Below, in pieces: positions 26,054-34,817 of a DNA stretch of 64,000 bases (the first letter of the stretch is position 1; every line of letters begins with the position of its first letter). This stretch comes from Proteiniborus sp. MB09-C3 (lineage in GTDB: Bacteria; Bacillota; Clostridia; Tissierellales; Proteiniboraceae). Location of the stretch: the NCBI RefSeq assembly GCF_030263895.1, contig NZ_CP127161.1, positions 806,001 to 870,000 of the forward strand, in the 5' to 3' direction. The translations under genes and the position numbers were made by a program. Below the pieces are notes generated by a model. It was not told where the DNA came from. It saw nothing but the letters and a program-made list of their open reading frames with translations, and made no database searches.

Positions 26054-28957
26054 ATGAAAATCCTAAATATGGTATTTAATATGTCTGTTACGGGAAGTAT
26101 TATGTTTCTCATATTTTTACTTTTAAAACCTATAACTAAAAAACACTTTAACTCATCTTGGTATTATAAAATGCTTATCTTAATCTTAACTTTTTTTATT
26201 ATATCAGCAAATAATTTTATAGTATTGCCTATAAATCCAATCTCAAATATCTCTAAACTAGAAATTATGGAAGCAATAGTTCCGAAAAATATAAATATAA
26301 AAGAAGAGATAAAAGGTATAGAGAATAATATAAGCATAGAAAAAGAGATGCCAGAGAATGCGGTAGAAATAGAAGATAAAGTAACGGACAAAGATATTAA
26401 TAAGATAAAAACAGAAAACCAAGATTTTCAAGATATAGAATTCGATATAAATAACTATAAAGATATGATTCAATACATTTGGATGATTGGTGTAATTACT
26501 TTACTCTTATTAAATCTTGTACCCTATATAAGGTTTAAATCATCTGTTTTAAGAGATAGTACAATAGTAGAGGAAGAGGATATTGTAAAGTTATTCAATA
26601 TATGTAAAGAGGAGCTAAATTTAAAGACAAAAGTACAATTAAGAACTTGTAATACTGTTGGTTCTCCAATGTTGATAGGGATATTTCGTCCTGTAGTACT
26701 CATTCCTGACATTGATAAAGATTATAAAAGATTGAAAATGATATTTCTACACGAACTCAATCATTATAAAAGAAATGATATTATAATAAAATCTTTTAGT
26801 GTTGTTATAAATGCTGTCCATTGGTTCAATCCACTTGTCTATATATTGTTAAAAGAAATGGATAAATACTGTGAATATTCCATAGATGAAAAGGTGGTAG
26901 AAGAGATGGATATCAATGATAGAAAATACTATGGAGAAACCATTTTAAGTGTAGTAAGCAGTTCCATGTTTAAGAAAGCTTCACTTACAACAGCTATGGG
27001 GAGTAGTGGAAAACAATTAAAAACTAGATTAGAAAATATGATATATTCATTTAAAATTACGAGAAAAAAACAGATCATGTCCTTGTTTGCGGCAATTTTA
27101 ATGCTAATATCAGGCATTACAATAGCCTATAGTATTTTACCTGATAATACTTTAGAAGAGAATGCCTCTTTTGTAGTATTTATCAAGGAAGATGGACTTT
27201 ATTACTCTTATTTAAGTGGTGAAAATGAGACAAAAATTCATGATGGTAATAACTTTGAGTATCCCCTAATATCTAGTGGAGGAAATTATATAGCATATAC
27301 CAAGGAAGACAGTTTTTTTATATATAGTGTAAAAGATGAAAGCTATGAAAAAATAGATGATGGAATTGAGCATTATTATAGATCCTATGATTGGATCGAT
27401 GATACATCCATAATATATGGTTCAGGTGGAAAGTCAGGATTTACAGTATTGAATGTACTTTCTAAAGAAAGAAGGTCACATTTAGATGAATACTATTATA
27501 CAGGATTAATGTCTTCTAAGAATGATATGGTCTATGGTAGAAAAGCTAGTAGATGGACTACAGCAGAAGGAGATTTTATGGCCAATGATGGCATAGTAGA
27601 AATAAGCCTAAATAATTATGATGAAAATAAGAAACAATTTTCTACAAATATAATCGTGGAAGGCAAAAAATCTACAGATGAAACAATAGGTTATAATCCT
27701 GTTGTTTGGGATATTTCAGCTGATGGAAGATATGTTTATATAATGGAAAAACCAGCTTCCGGTTCTCTAAGTAGTGATGGAATTGGGATAGGTATATATG
27801 ATGTGAAAGAAAAGACCCATACGGAAATTACAGGTATAGATACATCATCCTACAAAAATCATTTAGCGATTAATACAAATAATAATACCATTGGATTAAT
27901 TGAAGGTACTAGTAGAGACATGATTGAAAACAAGAAGGTCATGTTATTAGATATATATAAGGATAAATCCTATGGTATTATTAGTATTACAGATGAGGAC
28001 TTTGTAGCTATGACTCCTCGTTTTACTTTAGATGGAAAGAAATTATTATATTCAGCGACTGAAGCGGTAGATCCTAAGATGATAACGGATTATAATCAAG
28101 CTTATAAGGACTGGCAAAACCAGCCACATAATATTTATGAATATGATTTAAAAAGTTCTCAAGTACGAAAGATAACAGAAGGAAATGATTTTGATTTCAT
28201 GCCTATAAGTATATCTAATAATGAAATATTATTTATTAGATACAAGGGTAATGATTATTATAGTTTAATGAAATTAGTTAATGGTAAAGAGAATATAATG
28301 GTAGATAATATTATGTTTAGTGGTGGCAAAGATAATTATCCATTTAGGTTTTATGGGCATATACAAACTGAAAAAGGAATGGATATTTTTATAAACAAAG
28401 AAGGAAAGCTATATACAGGGGTTACATCAATTAATCAGGACAACAGCAGTAATATTACTACCGACATATTAGAGCAACTTGCAAACCAAGAGTTTTTTAT
28501 TAAGGGAGAAGGTTCTAGCAACTCAGATGATGAAGTAATTGTAGAGTTTGGAAAGTCCTTTGTAAATTTGTTTAATGGCGCAGTTGCAAAACAGAAGAAG
28601 GTATCTTTTGAGAAATATATATCCAATGAAAATCTTCAAATATTTACTGATAAAATGTTAGAATTAACACAAAAACAGGATATAAAAGGTGGTAATGATG
28701 TTAATTATGGATTGGAAAATAAGTTTGGACAGGTAGAATTACGACAACATTCAGTGGATAAACTATGGTATCTTGAATTGCCATTTCAATTTGAAGGCTC
28801 TGGAATGACAGCTAAATTATTAATAACAAGTGAAGATAAAGTATTAAAACTTATTGATCTGTACTTTGGAAGTAAAGATGGAGTTGATATCTTTGCTACA
28901 GGTCATCCAGCTGATAGAAAGTTAAGAGATCCATATTTATGGGAAAATGAGGATTGA
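26054..28957 (+). CDS. BlaR1-type M56 metalloprotease receptor with beta-propeller-like ectodomain
   Basis: 967 residues, ATG with GGGAGG upstream, directly after the blaI stop. Membrane helices at about 10-30, 40-60 and 145-165, then zinc protease motif FLHELNHYKRND (about 237) and HWFNPLVY. After a last helix at about 345-365 comes a roughly 600-residue outside part. Instead of a penicillin-binding domain it has repeated units (FVVFIKEDGLYYSYLSGE, YIAYTKEDSFFIYSV, WDISADGRYVYIME, RFTLDGKKLLYSATEA) like TolB/DPP6-type propeller blades. Presumed sensor-protease that inactivates the partner BlaI; ligand unknown. Confidence 0.85.
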   Translation: MKILNMVFNMSVTGSIMFLIFLLLKPITKKHFNSSWYYKMLILILTFFIISANNFIVLPINPISNISKLEIMEAIVPKNINIKEEIKGIENNISIEKEMPENAVEIEDKVTDKDINKIKTENQDFQDIEFDINNYKDMIQYIWMIGVITLLLLNLVPYIRFKSSVLRDSTIVEEEDIVKLFNICKEELNLKTKVQLRTCNTVGSPMLIGIFRPVVLIPDIDKDYKRLKMIFLHELNHYKRNDIIIKSFSVVINAVHWFNPLVYILLKEMDKYCEYSIDEKVVEEMDINDRKYYGETILSVVSSSMFKKASLTTAMGSSGKQLKTRLENMIYSFKITRKKQIMSLFAAILMLISGITIAYSILPDNTLEENASFVVFIKEDGLYYSYLSGENETKIHDGNNFEYPLISSGGNYIAYTKEDSFFIYSVKDESYEKIDDGIEHYYRSYDWIDDTSIIYGSGGKSGFTVLNVLSKERRSHLDEYYYTGLMSSKNDMVYGRKASRWTTAEGDFMANDGIVEISLNNYDENKKQFSTNIIVEGKKSTDETIGYNPVVWDISADGRYVYIMEKPASGSLSSDGIGIGIYDVKEKTHTEITGIDTSSYKNHLAINTNNNTIGLIEGTSRDMIENKKVMLLDIYKDKSYGIISITDEDFVAMTPRFTLDGKKLLYSATEAVDPKMITDYNQAYKDWQNQPHNIYEYDLKSSQVRKITEGNDFDFMPISISNNEILFIRYKGNDYYSLMKLVNGKENIMVDNIMFSGGKDNYPFRFYGHIQTEKGMDIFINKEGKLYTGVTSINQDNSSNITTDILEQLANQEFFIKGEGSSNSDDEVIVEFGKSFVNLFNGAVAKQKKVSFEKYISNENLQIFTDKMLELTQKQDIKGGNDVNYGLENKFGQVELRQHSVDKLWYLELPFQFEGSGMTAKLLITSEDKVLKLIDLYFGSKDGVDIFATGHPADRKLRDPYLWENED

Positions 28958-29173
28958 GTAAAAGATGTTTTTATAAAGTTAAAAGATTTTGAAAAAATGC
29001 TAGAGGTTCAGAATAGTAATACTTCCTCTACCAAGTATATTAATTTGGAACTTACAAAGTATGAAACTATAAATAATCTTGAAGGAGTTACTATGAGAAT
29101 TAAAACAGGAACTTTATCTACTGAGGGAGTAAGCATAATATTTGATAACAAGTCAGACAATGAATTTACTTAA
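28958..29173 (+). pseudogene. Remnant of a BlaR1-associated Ig-like domain
   Basis: Open in the same frame as the M56 gene, directly after its TGA: 71 codons, containing LEGVTMRIKTGTLSTEGVSIIFDNKSDNEFT and a stop. This is the start of the Ig-like domain common at the end of such receptors and in companion lipoproteins. Either a read-through relic or the tail of a decayed second gene. Confidence 0.5.
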
Positions 29174-29207
29174 TGGGTATGAATTTAAGATGGAAAGAGG
29201 TGCTATC

Positions 29208-29492
29208 ATGGAATTAAATATTAGACCATCAGCAGATCTAAGAAATAAATATAATGAAATATCTAAACAGTGCAGGGAAACCAGAGAGGCTGTGATTATT
29301 ACTGTAAACGGTCGTGGCGATACAGCTGTTCTTGGATTACAGGATTATAAGCAAATGAAAGCTGAATTAGAATTGCTTCGAACCCTTGCAGAAGCAGAAG
29401 ATGATGTACAAAATGGAAGGGTAGGCTCCATGCAAGAATCTTTGGATGAACTTCGTGAATCTTTGGTAAATAGGAAGAATGAAAATGTATAA
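29208..29492 (+). CDS. Phd/YefM family antitoxin
   Basis: About 94 residues from the ATG at 29208 (GAGGTG 6 nt upstream). NIRPSADLRNKYNEISKQCRETREAVIITVNGRGDTAVLGLQDYKQM is the Phd/YefM fold, DNA-binding and dimerising; the acidic C-terminal helix binds the toxin. Overlaps the ParE/RelE toxin gene by 14 nt. Confidence 0.9.
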   Translation: MELNIRPSADLRNKYNEISKQCRETREAVIITVNGRGDTAVLGLQDYKQMKAELELLRTLAEAEDDVQNGRVGSMQESLDELRESLVNRKNENV

Positions 29493-29793
29493 GATTATGA
29501 GAACAGACAAAGCAGAAGATCAACTGAGAGATATAATCTATTATATTGCAGATGATTCAGGTAGTGTTGATACTGCTCTCAAATATTTGGATAAAATAGA
29601 GGAATCCATTAATCGTTTAAAAGAGTTTCCTAACTCAGGAAGCATACCTAGATATTCTATTTTGAAAAAACAGGGTTATATAATAGTCTTTGTAGAGAAA
29701 CATCTTATATTTTATAAGGTAAGTGAAGAAAATAAAATGATTATTGTATATGCAATAGTTGATGGAAGAAGAGAATATAGAAATTTAATATAG
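29479..29793 (+). CDS. RelE/ParE family toxin
   Basis: 104 residues. TDKAEDQLRDIIYYIADDSGSVDTALKYLDKIEESINRLKEFPNSGSI and IVFVEKHLIFYKVSEENKMIIVYAIVDGRREY are the ParE/RelE core. Gyrase poison or mRNA nuclease cannot be decided. Cotranscribed with the antitoxin before it. Confidence 0.9.
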   Translation: MKMYKIMRTDKAEDQLRDIIYYIADDSGSVDTALKYLDKIEESINRLKEFPNSGSIPRYSILKKQGYIIVFVEKHLIFYKVSEENKMIIVYAIVDGRREYRNLI

Positions 29794-29938
29794 TTAGGCT
29801 ACAATAGTTTTAAGCTCTATAGCAATTGGCTTTAGGGCTTTTTCCATGCTCGTTATAATTTAATTATTAAAGAAGATGAGTTTTTTGGTAATTGTACTTC
29901 TAAAAAAAGAAAGTATAGTAAATAAAAAATATATAGAC

Positions 29939-30000
29939 TTCCACCAAGGGAACAGTATGTATTTATGACATCTTATTGACCTTTGAAGGCACGTGGAGTG
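29939..30000 (+). repeat. Dispersed repeat R4 (short form)
   Basis: TTCCACCAAGGGAACAGTAT..., ATGACATCTTATTGACC, then TTTGAAGGCACGTGGAGTG. Same order and orientation as the other copies. It begins a roughly 880-nt unit that ends at R5 and holds one gene. Confidence 0.75.
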
Positions 30001-30011
30001 TGTGGTGTTGT

Positions 30012-30084
30012 GTCAAGGGTAAAAGAAAACACATTGAAACATTTATTTACCCCTTGACTCTGCCGTTGGGGAACAGTTTATACT
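30012..30084 (+). promoter_or_regulatory. MerR-type promoter with 19-bp spacer
   Basis: TTGACT (30054-30059), 19-bp spacer with the dyad-like CTGCCGTTGGGGAACAG, TATACT (30079-30084). A long spacer is the hallmark of promoters untwisted by MerR-family activators. In addition GTCAAGGGTAAA (30012-30023) pairs with TTTACCCCTTGAC (30046-30058). No MerR gene is visible nearby. Confidence 0.6.
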
Positions 30085-30215
30085 ATAACTAGACGAGTGT
30101 TCTGGTCATCAAATGCTGTGTAATATGATATATCCATATGATGATATTAAAAAAAGGCTTGGCTATCATCAACTTGAGATTTATGTGCCAATTAAATTGA
30201 AGGGAGAAAAGTAAA

Positions 30216-30788
30216 ATGGCAAGAGTTTATGGAATTAAAAAGAAGTTGTCGCTAAATAATGTTGGTGAAAAAATAATAAAAGAAATCATCGGCAACGAAG
30301 ATTTGGTAGATGTTATTGTGCGAATGGAGAAATTGCTTGATCCAGATATAATGCATGAGATTTTAGATTCATGCGCTTGTGGAGGCGGACAGGAATTTTT
30401 AAAACAATGTAAAAAGATTGGAAAAGATCTGACTGGTAAATCATTAGATGAAAAGGTAAATCATCTGAACAACAACATTTATGATTCAGAAAAAATTATT
30501 CTTAATGGGAACAATTTATTGACAGGAACTCTTTCATACAAAGGAAATGAAAAATACAAATGTGTCTGTCCCGCTGCCGTAAAAAAAGGCATGACAGTTT
30601 CTGATCTCACAGGCGATGCTGATGATCGCGCTATGCCGCTTTCTTATTGTTTTTGTTGTGCCGGCTCATTTCGGCGTCACTTACAGCTGCAACTGGGTGT
30701 TGGGCTGAAAACAAAAGAAATTGTTTCATCTCCGATTAACAGCAAGGGGCAAAAACCTTGTGAGTTTATTTTTGAAGTAATGAAGTAA
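30216..30788 (+). CDS. Cysteine-rich protein of unknown function (DUF6144-like)
   Basis: 190 residues, AAGGGAG upstream. Conserved cysteines: DSCACGGGQEFLKQC (about 50-64), YKCVCPAAV, and LSYCFCCAGSFRRHLQL (about 144-160); ends with CEFIFEVMK. The cysteines suggest metal or redox centre. The protein at 52311 has the same layout (GSCRGTGYDKE, CAGGRLYEYQKALGI, FTFEIV) and looks like a distant paralogue. Behind a MerR-type promoter and between repeats R4 and R5. Confidence 0.7.
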   Translation: MARVYGIKKKLSLNNVGEKIIKEIIGNEDLVDVIVRMEKLLDPDIMHEILDSCACGGGQEFLKQCKKIGKDLTGKSLDEKVNHLNNNIYDSEKIILNGNNLLTGTLSYKGNEKYKCVCPAAVKKGMTVSDLTGDADDRAMPLSYCFCCAGSFRRHLQLQLGVGLKTKEIVSSPINSKGQKPCEFIFEVMK

Positions 30789-30817
30789 TATAGATGTTTT
30801 GATTAAAAGTATATTTT

Positions 30818-30877
30818 GCCTCTAAGGAGGATAGGTTCAATAGGTATCTTTTTTGTATCCTAAGGGCACGTTGAGAC
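30818..30877 (+). repeat. Dispersed repeat R5
   Basis: GCCTCTAAGGAGG (30818-30830), then GGTATCTTTTTTGTATCC and TAAGGGCACGTTGAGAC. Resembles R1 in the middle part. Same orientation. Confidence 0.75.
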
Positions 30878-30956
30878 TTTAACTTTGATAGAGAAGGAAT
30901 AGGTTGAAATAGCTAGGTTGAAAAGGTTTTAAGTAAATATGTAGGTGTGTTTTATG

Positions 30957-30990
30957 TTCCCTTAGACGATAAGTTTAGGGGAATTTTTTG
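30957..30990 (+). terminator. Terminator-like hairpin
   Basis: TTCCCTTA pairs with TAGGGGAA, followed by six T, just before the recombinase remnant. Confidence 0.5.
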
Positions 30991-31004
30991 TTAGGGGGTC
31001 TATT

Positions 31005-31236
31005 GTGTACGCGAAAATAGAGCTATTACCTGGAAAGATAGATATGATAATAACTAAATCTATATCAAGGTTTGCAAGGAATACTCTAGACTGCCTAAAC
31101 TATGTTAGAGAACTAAAGGAACTAGGGATTGGAGTAATATTTGAAAAAGAAAACATAAATACATTAGATTCTAAAGGAGAAGTACTTATAACAATACTAG
31201 CAAGTCTGGCTCAGGATGAAAGCAGGTCCATTTTTG
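31005..31236 (+). pseudogene. Serine recombinase fragment
   Basis: Only a middle part of the catalytic domain of a large serine recombinase remains: [33 protein letters not shown] and [22 protein letters not shown]. The N-terminal part with the catalytic serine is gone and the sequence turns unrelated after ESRSI. It lies 128 nt downstream of R5 and is the only recombinase of this class seen here. Confidence 0.85.
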
Positions 31237-31461
31237 GTCGCGTATCGACAAAAGATGTTGAAATATGCAAGAAAGCGTCGAACGAAAATGGTTGCAATGA
31301 TTACTTGAAAGCATGTACGATAATATCAGAAATACACTTACTATACATGGGGATTTTTAGTATTAGTCAGCAAGTGATAAGCTGTTTTTTGAATTGGCTA
31401 ATCCAGGTAATCGCCACGGATGTGGTGCTCACAAGTCAGATCATTCTTAATATTATTAAAT

Positions 31462-31480
31462 AACCAGCGATGCTGGTTAT
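31462..31480 (+). terminator. Short hairpin
   Basis: AACCAGC/GCTGGTT with a 3-nt loop, then ATTTGATTTT. Weak terminator candidate. Confidence 0.4.
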
Positions 31481-31532
31481 TTGATTTTAATCATGGATTT
31501 GTAATGGTCAAGCATTTTTGTAACACTTCTAT

Positions 31533-31963
31533 ATGATTTTTAGCATAATTGAGAAATTAAAGAAGAGTGATATAGAAGTAGATGCGTCAATATTGTGGAA
31601 TAAAGGAAATTTCATAAAAAGAAGAGAGATTAGGAATTGGTCTTTAGAAAGAGGTATTAAGTTAAGGGAAAACTTTATACACTTTGATAAAATTGATTCA
31701 TCTGAATGTGTTGAGCAACATAATATATCTGATTACGATTTAGAAAAACTTATTATGGAAAATTATATGTTTGAAAGTGAAGATAGTTTAAATAATAAGA
31801 TTTGTGGTGGAAAATATTGCAATCTTGCAATTTCAACAAATGGAGATATTTATCCATGTACGTATATAAGGACCCCTATTTCAAATGTATTAAGTGAGAA
31901 TATTATTAAAGATTACAATATGTGTACAGATACAACTTACTATAGAGAATGTATGGAGTTCAT
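31533..31963 (+). pseudogene. Radical SAM/SPASM enzyme, C-terminal fragment cut by an IS remnant
   Basis: Lacks the CxxxCxxC radical SAM core. The preserved part includes the SPASM-type cysteines ICGGKYCNLAISTNGDIYPCTYIR and a final TTYYRECMEF. A stop lies just upstream of the ATG and no ribosome site is present. At 31964 the sequence becomes IS3-family DNA. Probably a leftover peptide-modifying enzyme. Confidence 0.6.
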
Positions 31964-32397
31964 TGAAATTCGGCGTTCTTTAGATAAATTTTTAACTTTT
32001 TTATATATTGCTCCAATTAATCTTAGTTCAGTATGCTTATAGCCTTTTTTAGTATTTCGAGTGCATCCTCTTTATCTCTAAGTTCTTTTTTTAGTTTTGC
32101 AATTTCTTTTTCTTCATCTGATGAATAATTACCAGAACCTCTATGATTTACTACTCCATCATTATTTTTGGCGTTTTGAATCCAATTATTAAGACCTGTA
32201 GCACTAACCTTTAAATCTTCTGCTACTGCTTTGATTGATTTGCCAGATGAATAATAATAATTAACTGCATCTTGTTTAAATTCTTTACTGTAATGTTTTT
32301 TAGTTCCCATAAATGATCTCTCCTTGTCTGTTATATTTATTATACCAGATTCAAGGACATATCATGTTTATGTTCTCCGTTTTTTATTCTATCACCA
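31964..32397 (-). mobile_element. Truncated IS3-family copy (right end and orfA only)
   Basis: Nearly identical to 22390-22823 of the complete copy, including the right end. Holds an orfA frame (32023-32310, minus) with HTH and coiled coil; orfB and the left end are deleted. Not mobile alone. Confidence 0.9.
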
Positions 32398-32561
32398 AAC
32401 TAATCCAAAACATGACGAATGATGTCGGGAAGCGTAGAACGAAAATAGCCGCAATGAGTATTTTAGGGTATGTACAATAATAAATATTGTGATTGCAACT
32501 GGAAGTAATTGAAATACCATAATGCTATTATTTCCAATAGTTTTAGATAGGAGATGGTTTT

Positions 32562-32831
32562 ATGAATATTAATATAAATAATTTAGTTTCAATATCTGAA
32601 GCAAATCAAAATTCTTCTAAAATAGCAAGAATGGTCGATGAAAATGGAGTTGCAGTAATATTAAAAAATAATAAGCCTCGTTATGTACTAATAGAATATA
32701 GGCAGTTAGAAAAAGAAAAGATAGTTGGTGAAATGAAAATTGATGAAGTAGCTAAAAAGATATTGTCCAAACACATGAGAGCCTTTGAGGAATTAGCAAA
32801 ATTAAAAGGCTTCGTAAAGAACAAGTTATAA
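32562..32831 (+). CDS. phd: Phd-type antitoxin
   Basis: 89 residues, AGGAGATGG upstream. LVSISEANQNSSKIARMVDENGVAVILKNNKPRYVLIEYRQLEK is the Phd/YefM DNA-binding and dimer region; the C-terminal KKILSKHMRAFEELAK helix would bind Doc. Followed by, and overlapping, a damaged doc gene. Confidence 0.88.
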   Translation: MNININNLVSISEANQNSSKIARMVDENGVAVILKNNKPRYVLIEYRQLEKEKIVGEMKIDEVAKKILSKHMRAFEELAKLKGFVKNKL

Positions 32832-33168
32832 AAACTCATAGTATGTTGATAAACCAAACTGGTGGTATCGATGGAATTAATGATTATTAGAATCTGCATT
32901 AAATGCACCATTTCAAACCTTCGATGGGGAATATATTTATAAAACGATCAAAGCAAAAGCAACCAAATTAGGATATTTTTTAATTAAGAACCATCCTTTT
33001 ATAGATGGAAATAAGAGGATGGGTATTTTAGTGATGATGATATTTCTAGAAATTAATGGAATTGAAATTGACTGTACAGATGAAGAATTGATTATTCTTG
33101 GATTCGGGCTAGCAGATGGCTCAATTAATGATATGGAACTGCTAAACTGGATAATAAATCATAGTTAA
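32801..33168 (+). pseudogene. doc: Doc toxin (Fic fold), start lost and frameshifted
   Basis: First part (32801-32890): KRLRKEQVIKTHSMLINQTGGIDGIND then TAG. Second part, another frame: ESALNAPFQTFDGEYIYKTIKAKATKLGYFLIKNHPFIDGNKRMG. The Fic/Doc motif HPFIDGNKR is intact but separated from the N-terminus by an indel near 32886-32890. The expected ATG appears as ATT at 32801. Toxin likely inactive while the antitoxin remains. Confidence 0.8.
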
Positions 33169-33186
33169 GTTCAGAAAAAAGCCTTT

Positions 33187-33234
33187 CACTAAGGGGATAA
33201 TATCTACCCACCACATCATTATCATCGTGGAGAC
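33187..33234 (+). repeat. Dispersed repeat R6 (shortened)
   Basis: TCACTAAGGGGATAATATCTACCCACC, then ACATCATTATCATCGTGGAGACG. The CTCAAGGCA part is deleted. Same orientation. Confidence 0.7.
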
Positions 33235-33581
33235 GTGCATGCTTTTGTCCCACAAAAACTCACAAACATCTCCATCGTCTTTATAAACAGGAAAATTGAG
33301 TAAAATAGACTTCAAAGACATTTCAGCTTCATCGTATACTTTATCAAAGTTAACCAATAAGGTATAGATGTTTTCAATGTGATCACATCTTGCTCCATGG
33401 CTTTGATTGTTATTCAAAACCGACGTTAGGCTACTGTATTTTGTACAGGCGCATAGCTATCCTGCCGTCATAACAACGGTTTTTTATTACCGTTATTGTG
33501 GCGGCAAGTGTGTACTTACTTAATGTTCTAATTGATTCCTTCATTAGCGTCTGTATAGAGTGGATAGGAAGTCAATATTAT
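33235..33581. other. Intergenic region with a long hairpin
   Basis: Reverse frame 33417-33235 reads SHGARCDHIENIYTLLVNFDKVYDEAEMSLKS..., ending at R6. It may be the start of a truncated gene but has no ribosome site. GCCGTCATAACAACGGT (33464-33480) pairs with ACCGTTATTGTGGCGGC (33489-33505) around a T run and could serve as a terminator in either direction. Confidence 0.45.
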
Positions 33582-34547
33582 TTACTTCCGCACTGGTCTG
33601 ATATACTTAAAAAACCGTTCCGGGTTAAAATAAAAGTAAATTATTCTACCGGGGGAAGTATCAAAGCAGTAACCAGTGCCTGCAAAATCAAAAGTTGCCA
33701 TTGCCTTTTCAATCTTTTCCTCCACACTACGATTTTCCTGCTCATAATCGAATGGCCCATGTTCAAAAACAATATACTCAGCTTCGGGAACATTAACCAT
33801 AAGCATTTGCGGTGGCACTTCCCCTTTATAATCAAAAGGAAGTCGTACACCCCAACACTCTGTACGCGGAATACCCCAGTCGCAGAGTCTACCGTCCGGG
33901 TCGTTAATGTACGCCATAATCTGACCGCTTCCACAGTTAGGTTCGCTCCCACCATCGTCATCTAATTTGCTCTTGATACTATCGAGTAATCCACAAATTG
34001 TTTCGTAGTCCTGTCCTGGAATAAGACTTTGCTTTTGCCAAAAGTCCCAATACCCATTGCTCTCATAATTTTTAATGTGTAAAAATTTGTGTGCAGGAAT
34101 GGTTATAAAATAAATTTTTACATCATCTGTAGATTTCATCATACCAATTTCTCCTAATCCTAAAAAGTAGCGGTCGAAAGGGTTTATTTTTGTACGAAGA
34201 ACGACAGGCTTAGGCTTTCTTCGGTATTTACTTGGAGTTACACCATATGTTCCCTTAAAAGCTCTGGTAAAAGCTTCATGTGATGAAAAACCATAATCAA
34301 AAGCAATATCTAAAAGGCTTTTTTCACTATCTCGAACCTCTTTTAGTGCAAAGGCTAATTTTCTATGCCTCAGATAATCCCTAAATTGCATACCCGATAT
34401 TTCTTTGAATTTTCTCGTTGTATAAAATTCGGAATAACCCAGCTTGCGAGAAAGAAAGCGTAGTGTCAAGGCTTCATCATTATAATCTTTAATACAATCG
34501 TCAATTTCATCAACGATTATTTGAATTTGTTTCTGCCACTCGTACAT
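33582..34547 (-). CDS. AraC family regulator with GyrI-like effector domain
   Basis: About 321 residues; ATG at 34547 has GAGGTG 9 nt before it (GTG at 34559 is the alternative). N-terminal AraC HTH pair: LTLRFLSRKLGYSEFYTTRKFKEISG and LLDIAFDYGFSSHEAFTRAFKGTYGVTPSKYR (to about 110). The C-terminal GyrI/SOUL-like domain (from about 145) includes FITIPAHKFLHIKNYES and VPEAEYIVFEHGPF, which bind small molecules in relatives. Monocistronic, minus strand. Confidence 0.9.
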   Translation of the reverse strand: MYEWQKQIQIIVDEIDDCIKDYNDEALTLRFLSRKLGYSEFYTTRKFKEISGMQFRDYLRHRKLAFALKEVRDSEKSLLDIAFDYGFSSHEAFTRAFKGTYGVTPSKYRRKPKPVVLRTKINPFDRYFLGLGEIGMMKSTDDVKIYFITIPAHKFLHIKNYESNGYWDFWQKQSLIPGQDYETICGLLDSIKSKLDDDGGSEPNCGSGQIMAYINDPDGRLCDWGIPRTECWGVRLPFDYKGEVPPQMLMVNVPEAEYIVFEHGPFDYEQENRSVEEKIEKAMATFDFAGTGYCFDTSPGRIIYFYFNPERFFKYIRPVRK

Positions 34548-34751
34548 TCGTCTATTCACCTCGTTTCAATCACCCTACATTTATTATAAAGAAATAGAGA
34601 GATTACTGCTTGATTTTACTTGCTATTATTTCATTTTTCTCTTTTAAGTTCTACATCTTTTGGTTTTTCAGCGCATTTAGGTATCGTCTATGCTCAACCA
34701 AATTTTTCAATACCCTCAATGCGGTTTTTTTCACATAATTTTTGTATCCAT

Positions 34752-34785
34752 GACTACCAAGGGGACCGTACCAAGGGGACAGGAA
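34752..34785 (+). repeat. Tandem ACCAAGGGGAC repeats, left of the IS
   Basis: GACTACCAAGGGGAC at 34752-34766 and TACCAAGGGGACAGGA at 34769-34784. The same 15-mer pair recurs at 36054-36098 on the other side of the IS. The motif is also the left part of the dispersed repeat family (CCACCAAGGGG). Confidence 0.75.
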
Positions 34786-34817
34786 TGATCTGACCCCAAA
34801 AAGTTGGACATTTTGAA

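Noticed and set aside
26054-28957. The large M56 protein as a true beta-lactam sensor BlaR1
   Set aside because: No SxxK/KTG penicillin-binding motifs in the outside part; propeller-like repeats instead.
33235-33417. Possible small minus-strand gene before the AraC regulator
   Set aside because: No ribosome site, ends inside repeat R6, no recognisable family; at most a truncated remnant.
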